A DNA stretch of 64,000 nt, taken from the NCBI GenBank assembly GCA_964578625.1, contig CAZODQ010000002.1:39246-103245 (forward strand). The letters run 5' to 3'. Position 1 is the first letter of the stretch; each line of letters opens with the position of its first letter. The DNA is from CAZBSE01 sp964578625. Lineage in GTDB: Bacteria > Actinomycetota > Humimicrobiia > Humimicrobiales > Humimicrobiaceae. Both the position numbers and the translations under genes were made by a program. The notes beneath the pieces were generated by a model, which saw only the letters and a list, made by a program, of their open reading frames with translations, was not told the DNA's origin and did not search any database. This document shows positions 26,715 through 35,743 of the stretch, in pieces.

Positions 26715-29422
26715 TTTTTTTTCTTTAGTATCTCTAAAACTTTATCCCTTGCAAAATTAATAGCACCTGCCAAAGAATCAGGATCAGACCCGCCTAATTG
26801 AGCAAATCCCGGTTTACCGCCTCCGCCGCCTTTTATTTTTTTGCTTACCTCTCCTGCTATCCTGCCGCAGTCAATACCTTTTTTTATTAAATCATCAGTA
26901 GCCTGCATTACCATAACCGGCTTTTTATTTAGTATATTTCCAAAAATAATAAAAGTATTCCTCCCTTTAAAGTGATCCCTTACCTCATCGCCTGCTTTCC
27001 CCATACTTTTAATATCTATATTAGAAACTACTTTGGACTTTGAAAAATCCATATCGATAATTTTGAGATCTCTACTGTCCTGGTCATATTTGAATTTATC
27101 TTCTATTACTTTTATTATAATTTTTATCTTAAGTGATACCAGTTCCTCCTCCTTTTTTCGTATATCATTTTTAATTCTGTCCAGGGCATTTATTGCTCTT
27201 CCTTCATCCACTTCAAGTTTTGAAGATATATCACTTAGTACCTCTTCCTTTTTTAGTAAATAATTATAGGCGTACATGCCTGTTACTCCTTCAATTCTTC
27301 TTAAGTTAGCACCTATGCCGGTTTCAGCTATAATCTTAAATATTCCTATATCTCCTGTCCTTTTTACATGAATGCCTCCGCATAATTCCCTGCTGTAGTT
27401 ATTTATTTCTACCACTCTTACAAACTTCCCATACTTTTCATCAAATAGTGATATTGCCCCTATCTCATCCGCAAATTCTCTTGTGGTCTCGAAACATCTC
27501 ACAGTATCATTATTCTGTATTTTTTCATTCACAATCCTTTCTACTTTTTCCAGTTCTTTACTGCCTGGTAAGCTATAAATAGAGTAATCAAATCTGAATT
27601 TATCCTCACCTACGAATGAGCCTGACTGCTTGACCTCTTTACCAAATACACTTCTAAGAGCCCAGTGAAGCAGATGAGTGGCAGTATGATTCCTGCTGAT
27701 ATTTTTCCTGTGTTTATGATCAACCACTGCACTTACCATATCACCTGCTCTTAATTTACCCTTATTTAAAATTCCCTTATGAACGTAAATGCCCTCAACC
27801 TGAATCACACATTCATTTACTTTAAAATAAGTTTCACCTTTTTTTATAATTCCCTTATCTCCTATCTGACCACCTTTTTCACCGTAAAATGGAGTTTTTC
27901 TTAAAATTATTTCACCCTTTTCTGCTTCTGATAAATCTGGCACTATTTTTTTACTACCATTTTTATCAGTCCTTATAATATTTTCTATTACTGTTTCAGA
28001 TGAAATGTTCTGATAACCAATAAAATCCACCTCTAAATTATTGCTTATTTCCCTATACAGCATAAGATTTTTATCAACTTCTTTGTCAAATGACTTTTTA
28101 CTTTTGGATTTTTCTACATGTTTTTTAAAATAAAAATCAAACTTATCCTTATCCAGCTTCAGATTGTTTTCATTTAATATTTCCTCGGTAAGCTCGGCAG
28201 GAAAACCATACGTATCGTATAGTTTAAACGCATCTTCGGAATCAAGATATGCACCACTGTCCTTTTTGATTTCATTAATTTTCTGCATTAAAACCTTGCT
28301 TCCTTCCTTTAATGTTTCTGTGAACCTTTTTTCTTCATCATTAACCAGTTTAAAAGAATAATCTTTTTTTTCTGATATCTCCGGATATACACCTGAATAC
28401 TCCCTTGTTACTACTTCGCCTATACTGTTTAAAAAACAGTCCTTTATTCCCAGCTGTCTTCCAAACCTTACCGCCCTTCTGATTATTCTCCTCAAAATAT
28501 ATCCCCTTCCTTCATTTGAAGGTGATACTCCGTCAGAGATTAAGAAATAGATTGCCCTTGCATGATCAGCTATTATCCTTATCGCCTTGTTAAAATCTAT
28601 ATCACTGTTATTTTCTGTATCTTTTTCCCTCCATGCCGTATTCTTTGAAATCTCTAAAACCTTTTTTACTATTTTTTTAAACAGTGCTGTCCTAAAAATA
28701 GAAGGATCCCCCTCTATAACTGCTGCTAATCTTTCAAGTCCCATTCCTGTATCAATATTTTTTTGTGGAAGCATATTATACTTCTTACCGTCAAAATTAT
28801 ACTCCGTAAAAACAAGATTCCATATCTCTGTAAACCTTTCACAGTCACAATTAGGACCGCAGTTTTCCTTGCCGCAGCCATATTCATTCCCAAAATCATA
28901 ATATATTTCGGTACAGGGTCCGCAAGGTCCAGTATTTCCTGCAGGCCCCCAGAAATTTTCTTCTTTTCCAAATTTATATATCCTGTCTTCTGGTATACCG
29001 CTTTCTTTCCAGTATTTTATTGACTCCTCGTCTGCCAGTATATCATCATCACCTTTAAATACTGCAACAAATATTCTACTCATAGGTATTTTCATAATAT
29101 TTAGAATGAAATCAAGAGCATATTCAATTGCTTCCTTTTTAAAGTAATCACCAAATGAAAAATTGCCAAGCATCTCGAAAAAAGTACAGTGCTTGTTGGT
29201 ATAACCTACACTATCTATATCGCTGGTCCTAAAACATTTCTGTACTGTAGCGATTCTCTTTCGGGGAGGTTTTTTTATACCTAAAAAATATGGCTTAAAC
29301 TGCTGCATTCCCGCTGTAGTCAGGAGTACACTGGGATCGTTTTCCGGTATAAGTCCTGAAGAAGGCAAGATCAGGTGAGCTTTCTTTTCAAAGTAATCTA
29401 AAAATCTTTTTCTGATATCCAT
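26711..29422 (-). CDS. alaS: Alanyl-tRNA synthetase
   Basis: Charges tRNA-Ala. 903 residues: class II catalytic core from the start (RFLDYFEKKAHLILPSSGL, motif 2 region with FRTSDIDSVG), tRNA-binding domain, editing domain with the zinc ligands HTATHLLHWAL and CGGIHVKRTG, and the C-terminal DHHA1 domain with GGGGGKPGFAQLGGSD. A Cys-rich insert GCGKENCGPNCDCERF is also seen in the catalytic domain. It starts right after the putative 6S RNA gene. Confidence 0.98.
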   Translation of the reverse strand: MDIRKRFLDYFEKKAHLILPSSGLIPENDPSVLLTTAGMQQFKPYFLGIKKPPRKRIATVQKCFRTSDIDSVGYTNKHCTFFEMLGNFSFGDYFKKEAIEYALDFILNIMKIPMSRIFVAVFKGDDDILADEESIKYWKESGIPEDRIYKFGKEENFWGPAGNTGPCGPCTEIYYDFGNEYGCGKENCGPNCDCERFTEIWNLVFTEYNFDGKKYNMLPQKNIDTGMGLERLAAVIEGDPSIFRTALFKKIVKKVLEISKNTAWREKDTENNSDIDFNKAIRIIADHARAIYFLISDGVSPSNEGRGYILRRIIRRAVRFGRQLGIKDCFLNSIGEVVTREYSGVYPEISEKKDYSFKLVNDEEKRFTETLKEGSKVLMQKINEIKKDSGAYLDSEDAFKLYDTYGFPAELTEEILNENNLKLDKDKFDFYFKKHVEKSKSKKSFDKEVDKNLMLYREISNNLEVDFIGYQNISSETVIENIIRTDKNGSKKIVPDLSEAEKGEIILRKTPFYGEKGGQIGDKGIIKKGETYFKVNECVIQVEGIYVHKGILNKGKLRAGDMVSAVVDHKHRKNISRNHTATHLLHWALRSVFGKEVKQSGSFVGEDKFRFDYSIYSLPGSKELEKVERIVNEKIQNNDTVRCFETTREFADEIGAISLFDEKYGKFVRVVEINNYSRELCGGIHVKRTGDIGIFKIIAETGIGANLRRIEGVTGMYAYNYLLKKEEVLSDISSKLEVDEGRAINALDRIKNDIRKKEEELVSLKIKIIIKVIEDKFKYDQDSRDLKIIDMDFSKSKVVSNIDIKSMGKAGDEVRDHFKGRNTFIIFGNILNKKPVMVMQATDDLIKKGIDCGRIAGEVSKKIKGGGGGKPGFAQLGGSDPDSLAGAINFARDKVLEILKKKK

Positions 29423-29454
29423 AATAAAAACAATATTTCATTTTATAATAAAAT

Positions 29455-29643
29455 GGATACTCCATTTGTACGTAACTATAGGAAGTTTTTTTGCGCCCTG
29501 CGCTAAGCAGGTGGATGCCCTCCTGTCTGCTTTATAAGTCCCACACTATCACGGGCATTTATGCTGCAGTCAAAGTTTGAGCTTCCAATGTAAATTTGTT
29601 GGCACAAAAATTTAACTTTGGTTACGATATAAACAGAGTATCC
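29455..29643 (-). ncRNA. ssrS: Candidate 6S RNA, 189 nt
   Basis: In the 334-base gap between aspS and alaS the minus-strand RNA folds back end to end. The 5' end GGATACTC (29636-29643) pairs with GAGTATCC (29455-29462). CGTAAC (29621-29626) pairs with GTTACG (29471-29476), and a UUUUUGUGCC arm with GGCGCAAAAA. These enclose an open bubble. The 3' side of the bubble holds a small CCTGC/GCAGG hairpin, and the apical stem has AUGCCC/GGGCAU. That is the 6S plan: long closing stem, central bubble, terminal stem. Length, the upstream promoter, and the aspS side (the Bacillus 6S-1 gene lies next to aspS, as I recall) agree. RNA polymerase inhibition is inferred. Confidence 0.68.
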
Positions 29644-29649
29644 GGATTG

Positions 29650-29678
29650 ATGTTATCATAATTAAATAGTTAATTCAA
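29650..29678 (-). promoter_or_regulatory. Candidate promoter of the 6S-like RNA
   Basis: Minus strand TTGAAT (29673-29678) and TAACAT (29650-29655) are 17 bases apart, and the first paired base of the RNA (29643) lies 7 bases past the -10 box. The agreement between predicted start and hairpin end supports an independent transcript. Confidence 0.55.
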
Positions 29679-29756
29679 CAAACCCTTAATTACCCTGAAT
29701 ACTTCATTACTCTTACATTCTTTAAATGAATATCAAAATTTTATAGTCAATACTAT

Positions 29757-31553
29757 CTATTCTTTATCCTCTTTAATTACATCAATAAATATTTCCTTTA
29801 ATTGTTCTTCAGATACGCTTGAAGGCGATCCCGTAAGCATACACACTGCAGATTGTGTTTTTGGGAAAGCTATTACTTCTCTTATACTTCCAAGATTTGC
29901 CAGGATCATTATCAATCTATCCATCCCCAGAGCAATACCGCCGTGCGGGGGTGCACCGTACTCCAATGACCTAATAAAAAATCCAAAATTTTCCTTTATT
30001 CTTGTCTCATCCAGGTTAAGTATCCTAAATATCTTCTTTTGTAAATTTATATCATTAATCCTGATAGACCCTCCTCCTATTTCTTCACCGTTAAGTACTA
30101 TATCATAAGCCAAACAATTGACTTTGAGGGGATCACTGTCTAAAAATTTCATTGTATTTTTATCAGGTCTGGTAAACGGATGATGTGATGGTACAATCCT
30201 CTTTTCATTTTCGTCCCACTCAAACAGCGGAAAATCATATATCCAGGCGAAATTGAACTCATTTTTCTTTATCAGGTCCAATCTGCTGCCTAAATACTTC
30301 CTTAATATTCCAAGCACCCGGCATGTTTTTAAAAATTCATCCGCTACTATAAGGATCAGGTTCTTCTCTTTTAAGTTTAAATTCTTGATCAAACCCTCCC
30401 TTTCATTAGCGGATAAAAATTTTGATATGGGAGACTGCAGATTTATATTTTCACCTACTCTGATCCATACCAGTCCTCCGGCACCGCTTTTTTTTGCCAT
30501 CTCAACGAGATCATCAAGCTCTTTTCTGGTAAGACTTGAAGCATCATCTACCACGATACTTTTTATACATCCGTTATTTTTAAGGACTTCGTTAAAAATC
30601 TTTAAATTACTTTCCTTAAATAATTCCGAAACATCCTTTATGTTGAGGCCAAATCTCAGATCAGGCTTGTCAGTACCATAGATTTCCATGCTTTCCTTCC
30701 ACTTGATCCTCTTAAAGGGCAGCTTGAGCTCTTTTTTCAACAGTTCCTTGAATATATAGGAAAATAAACCTTCTATTACTTTAATTACATCGCCGGCTTC
30801 TACAAATGTCATCTCCAAGTCTATCTGAGTAAATTCCGGCTGTCTGTCGGACCTTAAATCTTCATCTCTAAAACATCTTGCTATCTGATAGCATCTATCA
30901 AATCCTGAAAACATTAAAATCTGTTTAAAAAGCTGTGGTGACTGTGGAAGAGCATAAAATTTTCCCGGGTTCAATCTCGAAGGCACCAGAAAATCCCTTG
31001 CTCCCTCAGGAGTGCTCTTAGCCATTATAGGTGTCTCTATTTCCAGAAAACCTCTAGAATTTAAATATTGTCTTACTACAGATGCTATGTTATGTCTTAA
31101 TCTAATGTTCTCCTGCATCTCTCTGTTTCTTAAATCAATATACCTGTATTTCAACCTTTTATTTTCATCTATCTTTTCCCTGTTGCCAAGCATAAAAGGA
31201 GGGGTTTTTGATTTATTGAAGATTGTGATTTCTTTTACCTCTACTTCCACCTCACCAGTCGGGATAGACTTATTTACTGTGTCTTTCGATCTCATCCTTA
31301 CTTTCCCACTTATTCTAATGACATATTCATTACGTATGTCTTTTGCAGCAGTATAAGAACTCTTATCCATTTTAGGATCAAATACTAACTGTACCATTCC
31401 TGAGAAATCCCGCAGATCTACGAAGATCAGCTTTCCGTGATCTCTTCTTTTATTGACCCAGCCGCATAGAATAATATCTTTTCCCTTAAATTCTTTATCT
31501 ATTTCACCGCATAAATCCGTTCTCATGCTGGTCTTAAATACAGGATTAACCAT
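29757..31553 (-). CDS. aspS: Aspartyl-tRNA synthetase
   Basis: Charges tRNA-Asp (or Asp and Asn in the non-discriminating form). 598 residues: N-terminal OB anticodon-binding domain, class II core with the QSPQLFKQ segment and motif 2 FRDEDLRSDRQPEFTQID, and the bacterial GAD insertion. The ATG at 31553 follows a GGAG site at 9 bases; an inner Met (residue 10, before RTDLCGEI) is where many homologues begin. It overlaps hisS by 8 bases. Confidence 0.98.
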   Translation of the reverse strand: MVNPVFKTSMRTDLCGEIDKEFKGKDIILCGWVNKRRDHGKLIFVDLRDFSGMVQLVFDPKMDKSSYTAAKDIRNEYVIRISGKVRMRSKDTVNKSIPTGEVEVEVKEITIFNKSKTPPFMLGNREKIDENKRLKYRYIDLRNREMQENIRLRHNIASVVRQYLNSRGFLEIETPIMAKSTPEGARDFLVPSRLNPGKFYALPQSPQLFKQILMFSGFDRCYQIARCFRDEDLRSDRQPEFTQIDLEMTFVEAGDVIKVIEGLFSYIFKELLKKELKLPFKRIKWKESMEIYGTDKPDLRFGLNIKDVSELFKESNLKIFNEVLKNNGCIKSIVVDDASSLTRKELDDLVEMAKKSGAGGLVWIRVGENINLQSPISKFLSANEREGLIKNLNLKEKNLILIVADEFLKTCRVLGILRKYLGSRLDLIKKNEFNFAWIYDFPLFEWDENEKRIVPSHHPFTRPDKNTMKFLDSDPLKVNCLAYDIVLNGEEIGGGSIRINDINLQKKIFRILNLDETRIKENFGFFIRSLEYGAPPHGGIALGMDRLIMILANLGSIREVIAFPKTQSAVCMLTGSPSSVSEEQLKEIFIDVIKEDKE

Positions 31554-32832
31554 AATCGCCTGCTCCTATGATTTCCATTACTTTTTCTCTCTGTGTTTTC
31601 CAGTTAATTCTATATTGTCTAAAGCTTTTTATATCCTTAATAGTAAGACTATTACTTTTTATCTCATCTTCTCCTATTATGATGATAAAATTATAATCAT
31701 TTTTTTCAGCCCATTTTATCTCGTTCTTAAGATTTCTATTCTTAAAACTAATATCACATATTACTTCATTCTCTCTAAGGTATTTTAATATATTTAGTAA
31801 ATAATTCTGGCAATTTTCATCCATTGCTATTAAATAGATCCTGGGTTTATCGGCCGTCCTTTTTACTTTTATGCCCAGCTGTTTCATTAACACAATCGTC
31901 CTGTCAATACCTGCTGCAAAGCCTACAGCAGGAAGATCCGGCCCGCCTAATTGACTTATTAGATCATCATACCTGCCTCCGCCTCCAAGGGCATTTTGAG
32001 CACTCATTAAGTCCTCTGATATCATTTCAAATATGGTCCTGGTATAATAATCAAAACCTCTTACAAGTCCTGTATCGATTTTGTATTCTATTTTAAGCTC
32101 TTTAAGATATCCTAAGACTTCTTCAAAATTTTTCCTGCATTCAGAACATAAAAAAGAAGATATATCAGGAGCTTCTGCGATAATTCTCATACAGCTGCTT
32201 TTTTTACAGTCAAATATCCTTAAGGGATTTTTCTTTAACCTTTCGCGGCAGTCACTGCATAATTTTTCCACATCAGATTCTTTAAGATTTTTTTTAAATT
32301 CTCTTATAAATTCACTCCTGCACTTTTTACACCCTATACTATTGATAGCCAATACCAGTTTTTTAAATCCCAGTTTTTTATATATTAAATTTAAAATCCA
32401 GATGACTTCTGCATCTAAAACCGGATTATCCGATCCTATTGATTCCACTCCAAGCTGCCAGAATTCTCTCATCCTTCCTTTCTGCGGCCGTTCATACCTG
32501 AACATATTACCTATATAAAACATTTTTAGCGGCATGCTCCCGGAATAAAATTTATTCTCCACTACTGATCTTATTATTGATGCAGTACCTTCAGGACGCA
32601 GTGTCAAAGACCTTCCCTTTCTGTCTGGGAAAGTATACATTTCCTTCTGGACTATATCAGTACCTTCACCTATGCTCCTGCTGAAAACTTCTGTATACTC
32701 GAATGCAGGGGTTATTATCTCCCTGTAGTTAAAAATCTTAAATATCCCGCGAGCAGTATTTATAACAAAATTCCTGTAATCGATATTTTCTCCATAGATA
32801 TCACTCGTACCCCTGGGTGAACTTACTTTCAA
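31546..32832 (-). CDS. hisS: Histidyl-tRNA synthetase
   Basis: Charges tRNA-His. 428 residues with the class II core, FRYERPQKGRMREFWQLG (motif 2), the histidine-specific GLVRGFDYYTRTIFE, motif 3 VGFAAGIDRT and a C-terminal anticodon-binding domain. Two CxxC pairs (CKKCRSE and CSDCRERL with CSECRKNF) lie in the insertion domain. It overlaps aspS by 8 bases and follows the metallo-hydrolase gene. Confidence 0.98.
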   Translation of the reverse strand: MKVSSPRGTSDIYGENIDYRNFVINTARGIFKIFNYREIITPAFEYTEVFSRSIGEGTDIVQKEMYTFPDRKGRSLTLRPEGTASIIRSVVENKFYSGSMPLKMFYIGNMFRYERPQKGRMREFWQLGVESIGSDNPVLDAEVIWILNLIYKKLGFKKLVLAINSIGCKKCRSEFIREFKKNLKESDVEKLCSDCRERLKKNPLRIFDCKKSSCMRIIAEAPDISSFLCSECRKNFEEVLGYLKELKIEYKIDTGLVRGFDYYTRTIFEMISEDLMSAQNALGGGGRYDDLISQLGGPDLPAVGFAAGIDRTIVLMKQLGIKVKRTADKPRIYLIAMDENCQNYLLNILKYLRENEVICDISFKNRNLKNEIKWAEKNDYNFIIIIGEDEIKSNSLTIKDIKSFRQYRINWKTQREKVMEIIGAGDYG

Positions 32833-32857
32833 CCAAAATCACCTTTTTCTTTAAATC

Positions 32858-33487
32858 TTAATCCCTTAAAAAAAACTTTTGTAAATAATAATTTGTTTCA
32901 ATTTCACATTCTAAACTACTGTCCGGCCCGTGACCAGGATATATAACCGATTTTTTATCCATTTTTTTTATCCTGACCAATGATTCCTTTATCTGCTTCA
33001 TGCTTCCGCCCGGCAGATCGGTCCTGCCTATTGCACCCTTAAACAGCAGATCCCCGGTAAAAATACAATTTCCTGCCTTAAGTATTATGCTTCCCGGAGT
33101 ATGACCGGGTGTATTGATAATCTCAACTCCTAATTCCTTAAAATAGCTGTAATCATTATTTTTTATAAGATTATAAGTTTTTAATGATAATTCATTTTCA
33201 CTAAAAAATGAAGAAATATTCTTCTCGGGGTCTGTAATAATCGTTTCCTCAAATTCATGGATATAGAAGGGTATCTTATAGTATGAAATTATATCCGTAA
33301 CTGCACCGATATGATCGTAGTGACCGTGGGTATTCAATATAAAATCCGGCTTTATGTTCTCGCATTCAAGGTATTTCTGAATAACATCAAAATCTGCACC
33401 AGGATCTATCATTATATTTGCCCTGTCCAAAGACAATATATAACAATTTACCTTAAAGAATCCTAATTCCAATTTTTTTATCTTCAA
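32858..33487 (-). CDS. Metallo-beta-lactamase-fold hydrolase (glyoxalase II-like)
   Basis: 209 residues. The metal-binding motif NTHGHYDHIGAV (HxHxDH), the second histidine in INTPGHTPGS, the bridging Asp in FTGDLLFKGAIGR and the last His in VIYPGHGP are all present. This is the small hydrolase usually found between rel and hisS in Firmicutes and Actinobacteria. The substrate is unknown; a glyoxalase II-type thioesterase is the closest general label. Confidence 0.88.
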   Translation of the reverse strand: MKIKKLELGFFKVNCYILSLDRANIMIDPGADFDVIQKYLECENIKPDFILNTHGHYDHIGAVTDIISYYKIPFYIHEFEETIITDPEKNISSFFSENELSLKTYNLIKNNDYSYFKELGVEIINTPGHTPGSIILKAGNCIFTGDLLFKGAIGRTDLPGGSMKQIKESLVRIKKMDKKSVIYPGHGPDSSLECEIETNYYLQKFFLRD

Positions 33488-33496
33488 TATCCGATT

Positions 33497-35722
33497 TTAC
33501 TTTCTTGGTAATATTCTAAAAGCATCATAAACCGAATCTACCATTTTTATATTATCAATAACATCTTTTAAAATATACTTATTGCTGATCTCTATTAAAA
33601 ATCTAAATTTGACATGTCCTTTTTTATCTATATTCAGTGATTGGGCCCTCAGTATATTTATGTCATACTCACTTATTATATTTGTGATATCCCTGAGCAG
33701 TTTGGTCCTGTCCAGAGCTTCTATCTGTATTTCAGTGTTAAATTTATACGGAGCCTTCTTATCCCACTCAACATCGATGAATCTCTGCTTTTCGGAACTC
33801 ATTAAAGTATTGATGTTATTGCAGTCCATCCTGTGTACTGAAATACCTTTTCCCCTTGTGATATACCCAATAATACTATCTCCCGGAACAGGATTGCAGC
33901 ACTTGGCAATAGTTACCAGCACTTCTTCCATTCCTTTTACCCTGACGCCGTTGCTCTTTTTTTCTTCAGCTTCTTTTCTGTGTATATCCTCAACAGCCAG
34001 CTCCTTTTTGGGTTCTTTCTGGCTTAATTTTTTTATTACCCTGGTAAAGACCTGATGTGCCGAAACTTTATGTGTACCGATACTTCTGAACAGCGCATCC
34101 ATCTTATTAAAATTCATTTCTCTTGCTACTTCTTCAAAGATTTCTGCGGATATATTTTTAAAGGAAAGGCCGTTCTTCCTCAAGACTTTTAACATTATAT
34201 CCCTGCCGATATTATAGGTTTCCTGCCTCTGCTCCTTGCTGAACCACTGCTTTATTTTATTTCTTGCTCTTGAAGTTTTAACTACATTAAGCCAGTCCCT
34301 GCTTGGTCCTTTTTTTGTTCTTGAAACGATTATTTCAACAATATCACCATTCTGAAGAACAGTCTCAATAGGAGCCATGCTTCCGTTTATTTTTGACCCT
34401 ATTGTATTATGGCCGATATCAGTATGTACCTGGTATGCAAAATCAATTGTAGTCGCACCTCTCGGTAGATTTACCACCCTTCCCTTAGGGGTGAACACAA
34501 ATACTTCTTCTTCAAATAAATCAAGTTTGAGAGATTCCATATAATCCTGGGGGTCCTTAAGTTCCTTTTGCCAGTCAAGCACCTGCCTTATCCATGCTAC
34601 TCTTTTATCGAATTCACTTGCTTTTTTAAGACTGCCTTCTTTATATTTATAATGTGCCGAAATACCATATTCCGCAAATTTATGCATCTCAAATGTCCTT
34701 ATCTGTATTTCCAGGGGTTTGCCTTTTTCTCCAATGACAGTGGTGTGAAGAGATTGATACATATTAAATTTAGGATTGGCGATAAAATCTTTAAACCTTC
34801 CCGGCACCGGCTTCCATAGTGAATGTATTATTCCAAGCACTTCATAACAACTTTTAACATCGTTTACTATAATCCTGATTGCAATTATGTCATAAATATC
34901 TTCAAACTTTCTATTCTGTTTTATGATCTTATTGTAGGCACTATAATAAGTCTTGATCCTCCCGCTTATATCTGCCGATATTTTTACTTCTCTCAACTTC
35001 CTGTTCACTATTTTTATTGCCCCGTCAATTAAAGATTTCCTTTTCTCTATTTTGTCATCGAACATTTTCTTTATTTTTTCATACTCTCTTGGATATAAAT
35101 ATTTAAAACTTAAATTTTCTAATTCCGATTTTATTTGATATATCCCCAATCTATGGGCAATAGGTGCATAGACTTCCAGGGTCTCCATTGAATTTTTAAG
35201 TCTCTTCTCTTCAGTCAACGGAAATAAAGTCCTCATATTGTGAAGCCTGTCAGCAAGTTTTACTAATATTATTCTTACGTCTTCGGACATGGCTATTATC
35301 ATTTTCCTTATATTACTTACCTGCTGTTCTTCTTTACTGTCAAAAACTAATTTATCCAATTTTGTAACGCCATCTATAATATCTGCGATCTTTTGTCCAA
35401 ATTCTTTCTTTGCCATTTCCAGGCTGTAATCTGTATCTTCTATCACATCATGCAAAATCGCGGATATTATAGACGTCTGATCCAACTCAATATCTGCCAG
35501 TATTACTGCTACCTCCAGAGGATGGACCACAAAAGGTTCACCCGACTTTCTGTATTGATCCTTATGGTATTTTTTTGAAACCTGATAAGCCTTAAATAAC
35601 AGTTGTTCATTTACACCAGGATTATATGACTTGATCTTTTTTAATAGTCTTTTATATATTAGATCAGTATTTATTTTTCTAACTTTATTGTTTAAATTTA
35701 GATCCATTTTATTTAATATCAT
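33497..35722 (-). CDS. rel: Bifunctional (p)ppGpp synthetase/hydrolase Rel
   Basis: Makes and degrades the alarmone (p)ppGpp in response to starvation. 741 residues: HD hydrolase (HPLEVAVIL and HDVIEDT, about 55-180), synthetase (GRFKDFIANPKFNMYQSLHT), TGS (FTPKGRVVNLPRGATT), zinc-finger region (KCCNPVPGDSIIGY) and C-terminal ACT. The RFKD sequence is the RxKD form associated with bifunctional Rel rather than synthesis-only RelA. Ordinary position between recJ and the metallo-hydrolase. Confidence 0.97.
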   Translation of the reverse strand: MILNKMDLNLNNKVRKINTDLIYKRLLKKIKSYNPGVNEQLLFKAYQVSKKYHKDQYRKSGEPFVVHPLEVAVILADIELDQTSIISAILHDVIEDTDYSLEMAKKEFGQKIADIIDGVTKLDKLVFDSKEEQQVSNIRKMIIAMSEDVRIILVKLADRLHNMRTLFPLTEEKRLKNSMETLEVYAPIAHRLGIYQIKSELENLSFKYLYPREYEKIKKMFDDKIEKRKSLIDGAIKIVNRKLREVKISADISGRIKTYYSAYNKIIKQNRKFEDIYDIIAIRIIVNDVKSCYEVLGIIHSLWKPVPGRFKDFIANPKFNMYQSLHTTVIGEKGKPLEIQIRTFEMHKFAEYGISAHYKYKEGSLKKASEFDKRVAWIRQVLDWQKELKDPQDYMESLKLDLFEEEVFVFTPKGRVVNLPRGATTIDFAYQVHTDIGHNTIGSKINGSMAPIETVLQNGDIVEIIVSRTKKGPSRDWLNVVKTSRARNKIKQWFSKEQRQETYNIGRDIMLKVLRKNGLSFKNISAEIFEEVAREMNFNKMDALFRSIGTHKVSAHQVFTRVIKKLSQKEPKKELAVEDIHRKEAEEKKSNGVRVKGMEEVLVTIAKCCNPVPGDSIIGYITRGKGISVHRMDCNNINTLMSSEKQRFIDVEWDKKAPYKFNTEIQIEALDRTKLLRDITNIISEYDINILRAQSLNIDKKGHVKFRFLIEISNKYILKDVIDNIKMVDSVYDAFRILPRK

Positions 35723-35743
35723 TATAAAACATTTTCAATTTCT

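Noticed and set aside
28726..28971. Minus-strand and opposite-strand short frames inside alaS
   Set aside because: They lie entirely inside the alaS reading frame, which is intact over 903 residues with all catalytic motifs.
29423..29756. T-box leader controlling alaS
   Set aside because: No T-box sequence (TGGxACCGCG type) or antiterminator hairpin is present on the minus strand. The strong pairing between the ends of the RNA fits a free-standing 6S-like RNA instead.
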